Below, one piece after another: positions 22,905-35,833 of a stretch of DNA of 64,000 bases (position 1 is the stretch's first letter; the number at the start of each line of letters is the position of its first letter). The stretch covers positions 79,794,912 through 79,858,911 of the forward strand of contig CM043963.1 of the NCBI GenBank assembly GCA_014529385.2. The letters are read 5' to 3'. The DNA is from Adiantum capillus-veneris (lineage: Eukaryota; Streptophyta; Polypodiopsida; Polypodiales; Pteridaceae). The notes under the pieces are model-generated. The model had not been told where the DNA came from, did not search any database, and worked only from the letters and a program-made list of their open reading frames with translations. The position numbers were made by a program, and so were the translations under genes.

Positions 22905-23225
22905 TGAAGGAGGGTAGCATCCTGCAATACTGGATGAACGGTGCCCTAAAAAAGCTTAAAATTAGGATTGAGGTCTTCTTAACACTTGGTGAAGGACCCT
23001 ATATTGTAAGGTTGACCTACTTTTTGGGTGAGAAACATCGATCTAACATAGATATGTACCAGTCATAGGCATGGTTTTTCATTGAATAGAGGTATCCTCT
23101 TGCAATACAGGAGGACTCTTACCTTGAACGTTTGTTTAGGTTAAAATATGATGTGTGAATTCCTTCTTAACACTTAGGGAAGGAACCTACATGATGAGGT
23201 TGACCTACTGGTGGGTGTATAACCA
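22905..23225. repeat. Two-copy tandem repeat, about 180-190 bp
   Basis: TGCAATAC recurs at 22923 and 23101. The longer block from AACACTT through GGTTGACCTACT recurs at 22981 and 23169 with about 80 percent identity by eye. Confidence 0.7.
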
Positions 23226-23284
23226 TGATCTGGTAATTTGTTTGTTTTAAATAAACTGCCGCAACATGTATTCTTCTATTGATG

Positions 23285-23598
23285 TGCTTCTGGGTTTGAT
23301 ACCGCACTTACTATTCTTGCTTAATTATGGTCTATGCTGTCTGAGTATTGTGGTCCCTTGAAAATTTGCTAACTTGGTCCTACATGGTTTGAGCTTCAGG
23401 GTTTGGTATTGAGCTTACTATTCTTGCTCAATTAGGACTATGACGTTTGAGGAATGTGATCCCTTGAAAATCTACTCAATTTGGCAGTACACGGTTTGAG
23501 CTACTAGGTTTGGTACTATTCTTGCTCAATTAAGGTCTAGGCTGGCTTAGTTAAGTGATCCCTTGTAAAACTGCTCTACTTGGAGGTACATGGTTAAA
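23285..23598. repeat. Three-copy tandem repeat, about 107 bp
   Basis: The sequence GGTTTG-TACT-CTTACTATTCTTGCT (degenerate), then GATCCCTTGAAAAT and TACATGGTTTGAG, occurs three times (starts near 23285, 23393 and 23501). The third copy is shortened. Confidence 0.75.
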
Positions 23599-23888
23599 TA
23601 TTTGGTTGGGGGACAGGGCTATATTGACTATGGCCGAAAGTATGGTTGTATAAAGTTGTGGATTATGGTAGATAAGGTTGCAATCAGCCTCCCATGGAAC
23701 TGTAAGTGATTGCAAGGGTATGGGCCATGGTGGCTTGTTTTCCTAGTTTTTGGATGGTAATACGGAGTATCCCTGCTATATGTTGTATGTGTTTAGGAGA
23801 GTAGCACTTATACTTACTACCTTATATTTGTTTCGACTCAGTCTATGGAGGAGTAGAACTTACTTACTAGCATTCTTTTATGTTACAG

Positions 23889-23978
23889 GTGACTCCAAAG
23901 TTGACTACACATATGATTGTCACTGACCCTAAAAAAATAGCGGCAATTAATGCCAAACTCTGTAAAGTCAAGAAATAG
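23889..23978 (+). CDS. Putative second exon of module F1
   Basis: Follows the acceptor-like TTTTATGTTACAG and reads VTPKLTTHMIVTDPKKIAAI onward for 29 codons to TAG at 23976-23978. Phase 0 matches the donor at 6385. Sequence after the stop keeps a coding look for about 25 more codons (GYVAHFEAKFPHKT), so the TAG may itself be a later mutation. The product is unrecognised and splicing is untested. Confidence 0.3.
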   Translation: MTPKLTTHMIVTDPKKIAAINAKLCKVKK

Positions 23979-24453
23979 GGTTATGTGGCCCACTTCGAAG
24001 CTAAATTTCCTCATAAAACTTGTCTCTGTCTTTACCTCATGAGAGCTTGCAAAGTAAAAGGAGCTCCAAATGGTTTTTTCCCTTGTAAATAAAACCATCT
24101 CTGAATAAATTGAGTAGCTTCACCTTTTTTATATTTGAAAGCAATTTAGTTGGGTGACATCTATAACATGTGGGATACCCATGCATCATGTGCATACGGT
24201 GTCAATGCTAACTGAAAGTTGTGTTGTTTCCATGGGTGCAGGTGAGGGTTACCTTCTCTACTATGGTTTTCAAAGTTCCCTGGCTTGAAGATGGCGGACT
24301 TATATATCTTTAGGCTCTTAATTCTCTTAGACATGTGTATAAAGGCTGTTATGTACTATGAATGGAAGTAATACCACCTTTTCATTGACATGGTTTCTAG
24401 TGTCTTTTGTAATTTGTAAGGATTCTTTGGTGTTTATGATATAATTGTTACTG

Positions 24454-26575
<2,122 letters not shown>

Positions 26576-26588
26576 ACGCACACGCATG

Positions 26589-26709
<121 letters not shown>

Positions 26710-26759
26710 TAGTTCTTTTACTTAGTTTTTTTTACCCACAGTTGGCACCTTTATGACCA

Positions 26760-27490
26760 TGGGGTGCCTAAATAACTAAATACTCATTGGAGCCCTCTTT
26801 AGCCTAGCCAATAGGATTTAGGCACCCCATTTGGCTAAGCATAGGGAGAGCTTGACATGTTTCTTTGTGCCCCTTGAGGAAGGGGTGTCCTTTGGGTGAG
26901 TGAGGGGTTGGTAAAATCATTTCCCTAGCTTTGGGGCTCACCCCCTCCTTTGTACGGCACTTTTTGAATCAAGCTCCTCAAGCACCTTCCCCCCCCCCCC
27001 CCCCCCCCCCCCCCCCAAGCATGGAAAGCTTCTCAAGCACCTTAGTATCATCAAGTGCAAGCTTAGAAAGAGTATGGGCTCCATCTCACTCATGCCCCTG
27101 GCTTCAAGGGCTTGCCCCCTCATTTTAGGGATTGACTTGGACCTTCAAGCACATTACCTCTCTATTGAAATCATAGTCGTCCTCAACTATGAGGTAGAAG
27201 AGATAAAGACTTAGTCATTAGTTGATGTTTCTTAGCGGGTAGAGGATTCCTTTCTACCCTATAACATCATTCCAAGATGGATGACTAATCCATTTGGTGC
27301 TTGGGAGACGTAGCTGCCGCAAGCATGTTTGCTCTTTAGTCCATTTCATTCTCCCAAAGTAGAGTGACAAATTCTACTTGGTGTTTGAGAGACGTCGTCA
27401 TCACAAACATGATTCTTAAGCATGCATACTACTTAAATTTGTGCACAATAAAAAGAGAATTAGTCTAATAAGACAAAAACATTGGTCATT
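26760..27490 (-). repeat. Diverged LTR remnant related to gypsy C
   Basis: Phrases such as CATTGGAGCCCTCTTTAGCCTAGCCAA parallel the gypsy C LTR (CATTGGACCCCTCTAGGCCTAGCCAA), as do TCAAGCACCTT repeats. It lies directly downstream (minus strand) of gypsy C integrase sequence, where a 3' LTR belongs. It includes a C28 run at 26989-27016. Borders are uncertain. Confidence 0.55.
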
Positions 27491-27512
27491 TAAAAGAAAT
27501 GTGTACATTTGC

Positions 27513-27898
27513 TTACTCTAATGTAGCATTGTAAGCATTGACAAGGTTCATACTATCCTTAAGATCCATTCCTTGCATCCATCTAGCATCTTCAAAAGGA
27601 TAATTTTTGAACTTTATAAGATACCGTTGGATAATATTTAGTACCTTGTCTTCATGCCGAAGGATAGCTTCGGGTTGTAGCACCTCTTCTTGGTCTTCAA
27701 TTTCAGGAGGGTCTTTAATAATTGGTTCTCTTGGTGGCTCTCCTTTGTAGGGCTTAAGTAGGCTCACATGGAAAGCATTGTGTATGAGCCAATGGTTGGG
27801 CAGCTTGAGTTGATAAGCCATCTCATTGATCGGCTTCAATAGTATTTTTTTGCTAGTTTAACATAATAATTTTGATGGCCTGTAGGATTTTTGCCCGT
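27513..27898 (-). pseudogene. Gypsy C-type integrase C-terminus and chromodomain-like end
   Basis: Reads (minus) TGKNPTGHQNYYVKLAKKYY across 27898-27840, then in the next frame KPINEMAYQLKLPNHWLIHNAFHVSLLKPYKGEP and ILRHEDKVLNIIQRYLIKFKNYPF. These are the conserved gypsy integrase tail and a chromodomain-like ending. The first phrase is homologous to 17434-17520 of gypsy C. It is truncated on its upstream side at 27898 by the family D LTR, so its catalytic core is missing. Confidence 0.82.
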
Positions 27899-28881
27899 TG
27901 TCGGGGGATTTGTGTTCGAAAGGTGAGCCGGGAAGGCACGGGGCCTTTGGCTTTGAGAGGTGCGAGGAAGAGAGTTGCAGCAGACACAATCAATGTGGAC
28001 AAATCTTGAAATAGACAACTTGGACCATCGAAACTTGAATACCCAAAATGGACAATGAACAATGCCACTGCTTAAATTAAATATTAATTGTGGAGTTTTA
28101 AGGTCCTTACATCGGCTTCACTTGCCTTATTTGGCCTACCAAGGTTGTCTTGATAATTTTTTCTCTCGTTCGTTCATCCTCTGCTGCTTCAAGGTCGAGA
28201 GAGAGAGAGCCTGATCTTCTCTTCGGCTATGGCTATGGGAGCTTGTTGCATGAAAGTTGGTAATGGAGTTTATGATCGGCTTAGAGTTGGCTTAGCAGGT
28301 TTCTGATTCCGATGGCTTATGGTGACTTAGCATAGTATTAGAATGGCTTAGGAGGGCTTGAATGAGATTCGAATGGCTAGGGAGGTTTAGCTTAGGATTG
28401 TGATGGGTTATGGAAGGTTTGATTTTGGATTCAAATGGGCTTAGGAGGCCTTAGCTTAGGCTATGGAGTTTTTTCTTAGGAGCGGTTTGATTAGAGCTTA
28501 GCTTAGGATTAAGATGGGTGAAGGAAGGCTTGGATTAATGACTTAGGAAGCTTAGGATTATAGAGTTGGCTTAGCAATAGGATTGGGTAGGCTATGGAGT
28601 TTAGCTTAGGAGCAGCTATGGGAGCTTTTCCTTGGACGAGTGAGAAGAAGAAGGAAAAAAAGACCCAATGAGAGCCGCTTCCTCCTTTTTTATAATAGCC
28701 AACTTTGGGAGTTTGCATGGTAGGTTTTCTTGCTATTTTTGGCCAACCCATTAGTGATATCGCTAATGGGTAGCTCTCCTTGGTGACATGGCATGTTGGA
28801 GTGGTGAGTGCAGGAAAAGCTGCAAAGATGGGGCTGAATCGAAGCGCCATGGCGAGCTGGATAGATTTCGTTTCATTGGCA
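27899..28881 (-). repeat. Family D LTR, left copy (D1)
   Basis: 983 bp. On the minus strand it starts TGCCAATGAAACG and ends TCCCCCGACA. A TATA box CTATTATAAAAAAGG lies at about 28692-28706 (RC). The same-length copy is at 36561-37543. The body has runs of GGCTTAGGA-like words. The left flank is gypsy C integrase, interrupted at CCCGT. Confidence 0.82.
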
Positions 28882-29079
28882 TCTTCATCGGTGCCCTCTA
28901 CTGCCCTGCGCAGGCTTGCCTTCCCCCCGTTTCTCTCCTGATTGCTGCAGCTCGCCACCTCCTTCTTCTTCTTTTCTTTCCCATGGTTCACACGCTCATA
29001 AATTTTAGGGTGGCCCTTTGCCATAGTGGGAGGCCATGCCTTTTGGCCTTGGGATTTTGGGCAGCCAGCTCTTCTTGGG
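28882..29079. other. Sequence between D1 and PPR remnant
   Basis: No recognisable content except a pyrimidine-rich stretch at 28955-28980. Confidence 0.4.
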
Positions 29080-29425
29080 AGGCCACTACCCTACCATATT
29101 TGGCTTACATATTAACCAAGGCAACTCAACATGATTTTCTAATGCACCATATTTGGCATTCATAGCATCACATTTAGCATATATACTGGCCAAGACATTG
29201 CCCTGCTAAATATTCGAAGCTTATCAAGATTTTAATGTGCTTTTGTGACGGCATCAGATTTGGCATATACATCACCCAAGGCAATGCTAAGCATACCAGT
29301 AGCTCAGCATTGTTCTCCAATAGCCGTCATTAGTCTGCATTCCAAAGCATCACCAAGCATGAATTCTTTCTCCAATCAGACCTCTTTTCCATTGATTCAA
29401 GGTGCAAGCATTAAGTAGTGCTATT
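29080..29425 (-). pseudogene. PPR gene remnant
   Basis: The minus strand gives ALLNACTLNQWKRGLIGER and IHAW (29422-29350), then in other frames ALGDVYAKSDAVTKAH and LDKLRIFSRAMSW (about 29300-29190). These are PPR motif phrases (LLNAC, GERIHA, DVYAKSDAV). Stops and frame changes abound. It is a second relic of the gene type seen at 1-2960, here between the D1 LTR and copia B. Confidence 0.6.
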
Positions 29426-29577
29426 ATGGAAAACACCACATATCGGCCAAGGCACTGCTTTGCACATTTTTCGTGTTTTCATTAGACGGCCATGGAATAC
29501 AAATCTATTGAAGTACTAGCTGTCAATGCACTACAAGTGATGAAATTCTGAACAAGATATCATTTTCCAGAACCTGG

Positions 29578-29803
29578 TGTTACCATATACATGTGGTAGT
29601 GATGTCTATGAACACACTAGGACCGCCGGGACATTTTTTCCCTCTTTAGGAGGTTTTTCCCCCGTGCATTGGATATACACCCATCACTCTAGGACTATCT
29701 ATCTTTCCATTGCACACTAACTAACACACTCTCTATTGTGTGCCTTGAGATTCCTTCATCTTCTGCAAGCTATGTGTGTTTCTCTGCAACTCTAATGCCA
29801 ACA
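29578..29803 (+). repeat. Copia B 5' LTR
   Basis: 226 bp, TGTTACCATATACATG to TGCCAACA, matching 33367-33594 with a few differences. TATA-like GGATATACACCC is at about 29670. Confidence 0.95.
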
Positions 29804-29805
29804 AT

Positions 29806-29817
29806 TGGTATCAGAGT
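29806..29817 (+). other. Copia B primer binding site
   Basis: TGGTATCAGAGT, one change from the tRNA-Met complement used by copia A. Confidence 0.9.
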
Positions 29818-30161
29818 AGGTTGCATCCTCCCGGGATTAGTCAGCTTCTCCAGCACACGCATTCTCACTTTCTTCGATTTCAATATGCTTTGGTGAGCGT
29901 TCGCAAGTTGACAAAAATTTTGGGATATCTCGTAGAGCTCAATCTGCTTAGATTTCTGATTTGGGCTCATTTCGGCCTCCGTTTCCACTACATGCAGTAC
30001 TGCACAGGCTATTTCGTCATTTTATGCAAAATTTTTGTCAGTGTTGTTTTTTGCATAGCAGGTCCTTACAATCTTCTGCGGTTTGTGCTATATAGCACGT
30101 GTTCTTTCCGCTTCGTTTCCCCTATTTCCAAGCAATTTTCACATCAGGTGCAGCATTTACC

Positions 30162-30475
30162 ATGGCTGACAACAACACAGATGTGTTCAAGATGTTTGTT
30201 GCTGAGGACAGGTTGGATGGGGACAATTACCCTATGTGGGCGTACATGATGCAACATGTTCTTGTGTCAAAGGGTGTCTAGAATATTGGGAAGGGCATTG
30301 ATGTACGTCCTAGTTCTGAGGATGCAGGCGATGTTGAGGATGTTGCAGGTCTTGCTGTAAGGATTGCTGCTATTAGAGTTGTTTTGCCTACGACAAAACA
30401 AGCTTGTTGGGATGTAAAGGACGTGTAGGCTCATGCATTGATTGTGTTGTCTGTGAAGCGCACGATTGTTCCTCA
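30162..30475 (+). pseudogene. Copia B gag N-terminal part
   Basis: ATG at 30162 gives MADNNTDVFKMFVAEDRLDG and NYPMWAYMMQHVLVSKGV, then a TAG at 30279. The reading continues with NIGKGIDVRP..., a TAG near 30427 and so on up to the foldback. It is the same start as copia A gag but without the early frameshift. Only about 170 codons of gag remain, including the part inside the foldback. Confidence 0.85.
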
Positions 30476-30847
30476 CATTTGGTCAACAAAATCTGCAAAC
30501 AGGCTTGGGATATTTTGGTTGGTCTTTATGCAAGCCGCAATGAGGCTAAAATTGCTTTGCTGCGTAAAGAGCTGGAGTCAAAGATTATGCATGAGGAAGA
30601 TGATATGGAAACTTTCCTTGCTGGTGTCAAGGATATCAATGAGCAACTTATTTCTGCAGGTGAAGTCATTTCAGATAGTTCCCATATCATCTTCCTCATG
30701 CATAATCTTTGACTCCAGCTCTTTACGCAGCAAAGCAATTTTAGCCTCATTGCAGCTTGCATAAAGACCAACCAAAATATCCCAAGCCTGTTTGCAGATT
30801 TTGTTGACCAAATGAGCAACTTATTTCTGCAGGTGAAGTCATTTCAG
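30476..30847. repeat. 133-bp inverted duplication with flanking 37-bp direct repeat
   Basis: Positions 30476-30608 (gag coding) recur as the reverse complement at 30682-30814 with one mismatch in 133. A direct repeat of 37 bp (30638-30674 and 30811-30847) flanks the inverted copy and overlaps its end by 4 bp (AATG). Immediately after it, the sequence jumps to mid-integrase. The arms would form a long hairpin in the RNA. Confidence 0.97.
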
Positions 30848-30864
30848 GTGAACAATATCTGGCT

Positions 30865-31779
30865 ATGGCTGAAAATGTATCAAAATGTACTGTGGACACC
30901 CTCCGTTCCGATCGAGGGGGGGAGTATATGTCTCATGAATTAAATGCATTTCTGGCTAGTCATGGGATAAAACACCAATGTGCAGTGCCGTATACGCCTC
31001 AGCAAAATGGTGTTGCTGAGAGGAAAAACAGGTCTCTTACGGAATTGGCAAGATGTATGGTCAAGAGTCAAGCTTTACCACATTCGTTTTGGCTCGAGGC
31101 TGTCATGTGGGCCACTTATGTACTCAACAGGTGTCCTACAAAAGCGTTGCAGTCTATGACTCCTTATGAAGCATGGCATGATAGAAAGCCATCTATTGAG
31201 CACATGTGTGTTTTTGTCTGTTTGGCGTATGGTTTAGTGACACAAGTGCAGTGCAGAAAATTGGATGATAAGGCTGTCAAATGTAATTTTGTTGGTTATA
31301 GTGCTGAAAGCAAAGGTTATAGGTTGTATCATCCGCAAAGAAAGCGTATTTTGGTTTCACGGGATGTAGTGTTTGTGGAAGATTCTGTTCAGCCCTTACT
31401 GTCATGTACCAGTGACAATAATGTAAGCTCACAGGACATTTATGACACTTTGTTGCCTCTTTTTATTGGTGGAAGTTCGAATGTAAATTCCAATGAGGCA
31501 AATGTACAGCCTATGGGGGTTTTAGAAAATGTGATAGATCAGCCTATTATTGATGCAAATGTACATGATGTACTTGATGAGGAAAGGGCTGAAAATGAGC
31601 AGGATAGAGGTATGCCAAAATGGCTGGTGCATACATTGCATGACAATAAATTGGATGCACCTTTGTCTAGTCGTACTCATTCAGGCTCTCGCCATGCAGC
31701 TTATGCATCAGATTGTTATGCTTTGGTTGTGTCTAGCTTACATGATGTTGAGGAACCTCTATCTTTTGATGAAGCATAA
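30865..31779 (+). pseudogene. Copia B integrase core, C-terminal part
   Basis: 305 codons open to TAA at 31777. MAENVSKCTVDTLRSDRGGEY carries the second catalytic Asp (SDRGGEY). The glutamate is in QNGVAERKNRS, and the C-terminal blocks AFGCLAYG-like CVFVCLAYG and KCNFVGYSAESKGYRLY follow. The first catalytic Asp and zinc-binding region are deleted. The TAA is followed in frame by NSKNWMAAMQSEYD of RT, so one base change separates this from a continuous pol frame. Confidence 0.9.
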
Positions 31780-32865
31780 AATTCAAAAAATTGGATGGCT
31801 GCCATGCAATCAGAATATGATGCACTTATAGAAAATGAGACATGGACTTTTTGTGATTTGCCTCCTGGCAAAAAGGCCATTGGTACAAAGTGGGTTTACA
31901 AGTTGAAACGCAAGCCGGATGGTGAGATTGATCACCATAAGGCTCGACTTGTTGCAAAGGGTTATGCACAACAAAAAGGCATAGACTATGAAGAGACTTT
32001 TGCTCCCACTTTCTGTATGACTACTGTGCGTTTTCTATGTGCATTGTCAGCTCATTTTGGTTGGGATGTACATCAATCCGACATTGTTATTGCTTTCTTG
32101 AATGGTGACATATTTGAGGAAGTTTATGTAACGCAGCCTCACGGTTTTGTCAAGAAAGGACAAGAGGACAAAGTGTGTAGATGTAAGAAGGCTTTGTATG
32201 GGTTGAAGCAATCTCCTCGTGCTTGGTATGAGAAAGCTTACACTCATTTGGTCAAACAAGGCTTTCGTAACAGTCCAGCAGAAAGCACATTGTATGTAAA
32301 GCGTGAGGGTGATGTACTTCTCATCGTGGTTCTTTATGTAGATGACTTGCTGATCACTAGACCAAATGAGAAACATAATGCTGAATTTAAATCTGATTTG
32401 AATGCTACTTTCAAGATGAAATATTTGGGGTTGTTTCATCATTACTTGGGTATACAGTTTAAGGAGTGTGATGGTGGTATTTCCTTGTGTTTGAAAAGTT
32501 ACATAGAGACATTGCTATGTAAGTTTGGACTTGAGGATTGCAAAGCTATTGCCACTCCCATGAAAATAGGTTTGAAGTTGAGTCTACACGATGCTGGTGA
32601 TCCTACTGATGTCACTCTTTACCAAACTACTGTTGGATGGCTCATTTATGTATGCAACACGAGGCCGGATATTCAGTTTGCAGTCTCATATGTTAGCAGA
32701 TTTATGCATAGCCTAGGGTCTAAGCATTGGCAGGCTGTTAAGAGGATTTTTTTCTACCTTAGTGGCACTTTACATCTTGGCTTGTTTCATCCCAAGGGGG
32801 GATCATTGCCACCAGACTTACATGCTTTTTTGGACTCAGATTGGAGTGGTTGTTTTGACACATGA
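31780..32865 (+). pseudogene. Copia B reverse transcriptase
   Basis: Open frame with complete copia RT: AIGTKWVYKLKRKPDGEIDH, ARLVAKGYAQQKGIDYEETF, DVHQSDIVIAFLNGDIFEEV (catalytic Asp), YGLKQSPRAWYEKAYTHLVK, and VVLYVDDLLITRPN carrying the YVDD active site (about 32329-32340). It runs into RNase H (PDIQFAVSYVSRFMH, AFLDSDWSGCFDT) and ends at TGA 32863-32865. VSTSGFCF continues in the same frame beyond the stop. CGA to TGA, a likely methyl-CpG mutation, explains the stop. Confidence 0.92.
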
Positions 32866-33291
32866 GTGTCCACAAGTGGTTTTTGTTTCATGCTTGGCAG
32901 TTCATGTATATCATGGTTGAGCAAGAAGAAACCTACTGTGGCCACTTTGAGTTGTGAGGCTGAGTATAGGGCAGTCTTCACAGCTACAATTGAGTGTGTA
33001 TGGCTCAGACGCCTTATGGATGATTTGGGTGTTGGACAGGACACTACCAACACTATCTACACTGACAGTCAGAGCGCATTGGCAGTTGCGAGGAACCCAG
33101 TTTTTCATGCTCGCACAAAGCATATTGCGGTGCATTACCACTATGTCAGGGAGAGGGTCTCAGTAGGAGAGATCATCTTGGCTTATGTGCCAACACAGGA
33201 CAACCTTGCAGACCTTTTCACAAAGGCATTTTCTTGTGAGAAGCTTGAAGCTTTCCGGAAAGCTTTGGGTTTACTCCCCTTTGTGGGCTGA
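32866..33291 (+). pseudogene. Copia B RNase H
   Basis: RNase H degrades the RNA template during reverse transcription. The frame resumes directly after the TGA: VSTSGFCFMLGSSCISWLSK, KKPTVATLSCEAEYRAVFTA with the catalytic Glu (SCEAEYRA), TIYTDSQSALAVARNPVFHA with a catalytic Asp (TDSQSA), then DNLADLFTKAFS, ending KALGLLPFVG and TGA at 33289. It is the normal C-terminus of copia pol. Confidence 0.92.
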
Positions 33292-33366
33292 TCATGCCCT
33301 TAGGGCATGGCACTTCCCTTTACTCATGTGCTAGCTCTTGTTCACCGCATCACTCCAGGGGGGTTT

Positions 33367-33594
33367 TGTTACCATATACATGTGGTAGTGATGTGTGTGA
33401 ACACACTCGGACCACTGGGGCATTTTTTCCCTCTTTAGGAGGTTTTTTTCCCCCGTGCATCGGATATATGCCCATCACTCTAGGGCTATCTATCTTTCCA
33501 TTGCACACTAAGTAGCACACTCTCTATTGTGTGCCTTGAGCTTCCTTCGTCTTCTCCAAGCTGTGTGTGTTTCTATGCAACCCTAATTCCAACA
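33367..33594 (+). repeat. Copia B 3' LTR
   Basis: 228 bp, preceded by CCAGGGGGGTTT (polypurine tract at about 33355-33363) and followed by CCTGG. Confidence 0.95.
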
Positions 33595-33599
33595 CCTGG

Positions 33600-34790
33600 C
33601 TGAAGCTCAAAACTTCCCAAATGAAGAACTGACCGAGGCAACCAAAGTGGTACGAAACTGGCCCCCGGTGAAACTTAATCTGGCCATATCTTGACAACCG
33701 AAACCCCAATGTGACGAATTGGAAAGACCAACATGCTCCTCAAGGTGAGAACTTGAGGCCCATGCATTCATATCATCTTTGACCCTTTATCAGCACCTAC
33801 CCAATCCGGTACGAATCTACTACTACTGACTCAACTTCAAACCGACACAACTTCCTACCTGTAGCTCCAATTGACGAGCCGTAAAGATAGGCATTTAGAG
33901 CACTTGAAGTACTACAGATTGATCAATAAAATCCCATATATGACCACTTCAACAATAATCACTGTTAGCATTGCCAAGACATCTTTTGACCATGAGAGCC
34001 GCATCTGGCAGACTTTTAGCTTAAAAATTGGCTGTTAGTAAGCCCTTACTACTGCTAAATAATCATGTAGGATTCAAATAAACATGATTGGCATCCCTGT
34101 GCTCATTTTCTCTTCATGTAAGCAGAGCTACACGACACCCACCCCCTTTAAACCTGCACAGCCTCCGATCTGTGCCAACTGGTCTTCAATCTATATGTGC
34201 TATAATCACCTTAAGCTGCTTGCCATCAGAATCACATAACTGGTAAGTACACGTAAAACAAAATAAGGCTTAAACTATATCATCAATAGTCTAGCTCAAT
34301 TATTTGGCAGCTGTCTCATCACAAATCTTTGAACCGTAGTGGTTGTATCTCCACAACACTCAATTATGAAAAATCTGTTTAGTGAAGCCCGCCAGACCCA
34401 AGTGCTCCAGTTAATTATGCACACGCTTGACCATCAGGATCGCTTTAGGGAACCTTGTCAAGCTCAAGTATGCCTTACTCTGTCTACACACGGAATGGCC
34501 GTCAAGTCCTTTACTTTAAGTTCTGATAGTAGAACCAACTGAAAATATGTGAAGATACATCATCAATTGTCCAGAGAAATCAACTGGAAGCTAGCCATGT
34601 AAGCTTATTGATTTCATAACTAGAAACTCATCTCTTCATAGCATAAATCTAAAAACAAACCTAGTGCCAAGTAACCTACTACAAGAAAATAACTAATATT
34701 CTTGAATCTGCAATTTGCCCTTCAATAGCCCCCAGAATCAAATGGGATAATAAGAAATTGTCCCAATAGTGGAGCAACATAATATCCACA
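33600..34790. other. Family D internal region, non-coding
   Basis: No supportable coding phrases. It is probably the 3' part of the family D internal region, interrupted by copia B. Confidence 0.4.
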
Positions 34791-35375
34791 TGAGCATACA
34801 TTTCCTGTATCAATCAACTTTAAGCATTTCTACTCCAAATATACTATTTTTGGATCTAACAGAAAGAAACCACAATGTATACCCAAAAATACCCATCCAT
34901 ATTGAACATGCTTTTGAAGATCTTTCGAATCTCTTGGATCAAATACCATTAAGATCAAATAGCATTGATGGGCTCCACAATATACTAGAGCTTCACCTGA
35001 GGCATAGTGCAACACCCACATCTCATAAACTTTTGGCAACTTAAGTTTGTTATTAGCAAGCATTAAAGAATTCAGTCTCCCTTTTACTGGCAACTAGGAA
35101 ATCACTCACATGAGCATCATTAGGAATAGCATCCAAATCCAGCCACATTTGGCACATTGTCCAAGAAATGAAAAACCTTGTGCACTTTTTGAAGTATCAA
35201 GGATGATTTAACATCATCACTCCCTCTAGCTTCATAGCCATCATGAAGGACCTTGGAACAATTTGGACCTATATCAACAAAGACATCTTTACTTGGGATT
35301 CGAGCTTGATCATATTAAATAGCTTTATCCTGTAAATCTTCATCCATAGCAACCTTGTGAAAATCACCCTTAGAA
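34791..35375 (-). pseudogene. Decayed coding remnant downstream of the D gag-like ORFs
   Basis: Reads with stops: GDFHKVAMDEDLQDKA, then IPSKDVFVDIGPNCSKVLHD, then SSLILQKVHKVFHFLDNVPN. It then becomes patchy down to about 34800. It continues the coding look of 35379-36517 in the same orientation. The family is not recognised. Confidence 0.4.
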
Positions 35376-35378
35376 GTC

Positions 35379-35801
35379 TCAGAATTCATCAAAACTGGTT
35401 AGTTCCCCATGCAGCCCATGTATAAGCATAGATGTAAAACCCATGTCGATATCCTGTTCACAATCAGCATAATCTAGGCAATCTTCAAACTCATCAATAT
35501 CTTCCTCCGCTTCCTTATCTGCATCTGTGCTACTTATCAATCCATCATAACATTGTGAAGGTTCATCTGGCATCGCCTTTGAAGGGATATCCTCAAGAAT
35601 ATCCTGTGTCGGTTCATCAACTTCCTGTACTTTTCCAGGTATTGTGTATATAATAGCTTTATTAATGCAATCATCTGTAGTAAACTTGTTGTCCTGCTTA
35701 GCTATAGTGCCCATAGACCCATTAGGAGCATGTAGTGGCTCATCTTCTTGATATATTTTTTTGAGAACATCCCATGCCAAGGTCGGTAGCTTGAAAAACA
35801 T
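35379..35801 (-). pseudogene. Acidic ORF of family D element (140 codons)
   Basis: Reads MFFKLPTLAWDVLKKIYQED, then a strongly acidic region (DADKEAEEDIDEFEDCLDYA) and DMGFTSMLIHGLHGEL. It starts 33 bp after the larger ORF ends, in another frame. An alternative frame over the junction (MEVTSDNGSSEELDCTTNVF) stays open, which suggests the two were one protein broken by a frameshift. I do not recognise it. Position suggests the linker after a gag-like domain. Confidence 0.45.
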
Positions 35802-35833
35802 TTGTTGTACAATCTAGCTCTTCACTAGAACCA

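Larger units (their letters stand above)
29573..33599 (+). mobile_element. Copia B: young Ty1/copia element, gag-integrase deletion
   Basis: TG...CA element at 29578-33594 (4017 bp) with the exact target duplication CCTGG (29573-29577 and 33595-33599). LTRs are 29578-29803 and 33367-33594. Primer site TGGTATCAGAGT follows at 29806-29817 and a polypurine tract GGGGGG precedes the 3' LTR. Most of gag, the protease and the integrase N-terminus are missing, and a 133-bp foldback sits at the junction. From mid-integrase to RNase H the frame is open but for two stops. It could only have moved by proteins supplied in trans. Confidence 0.96.
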
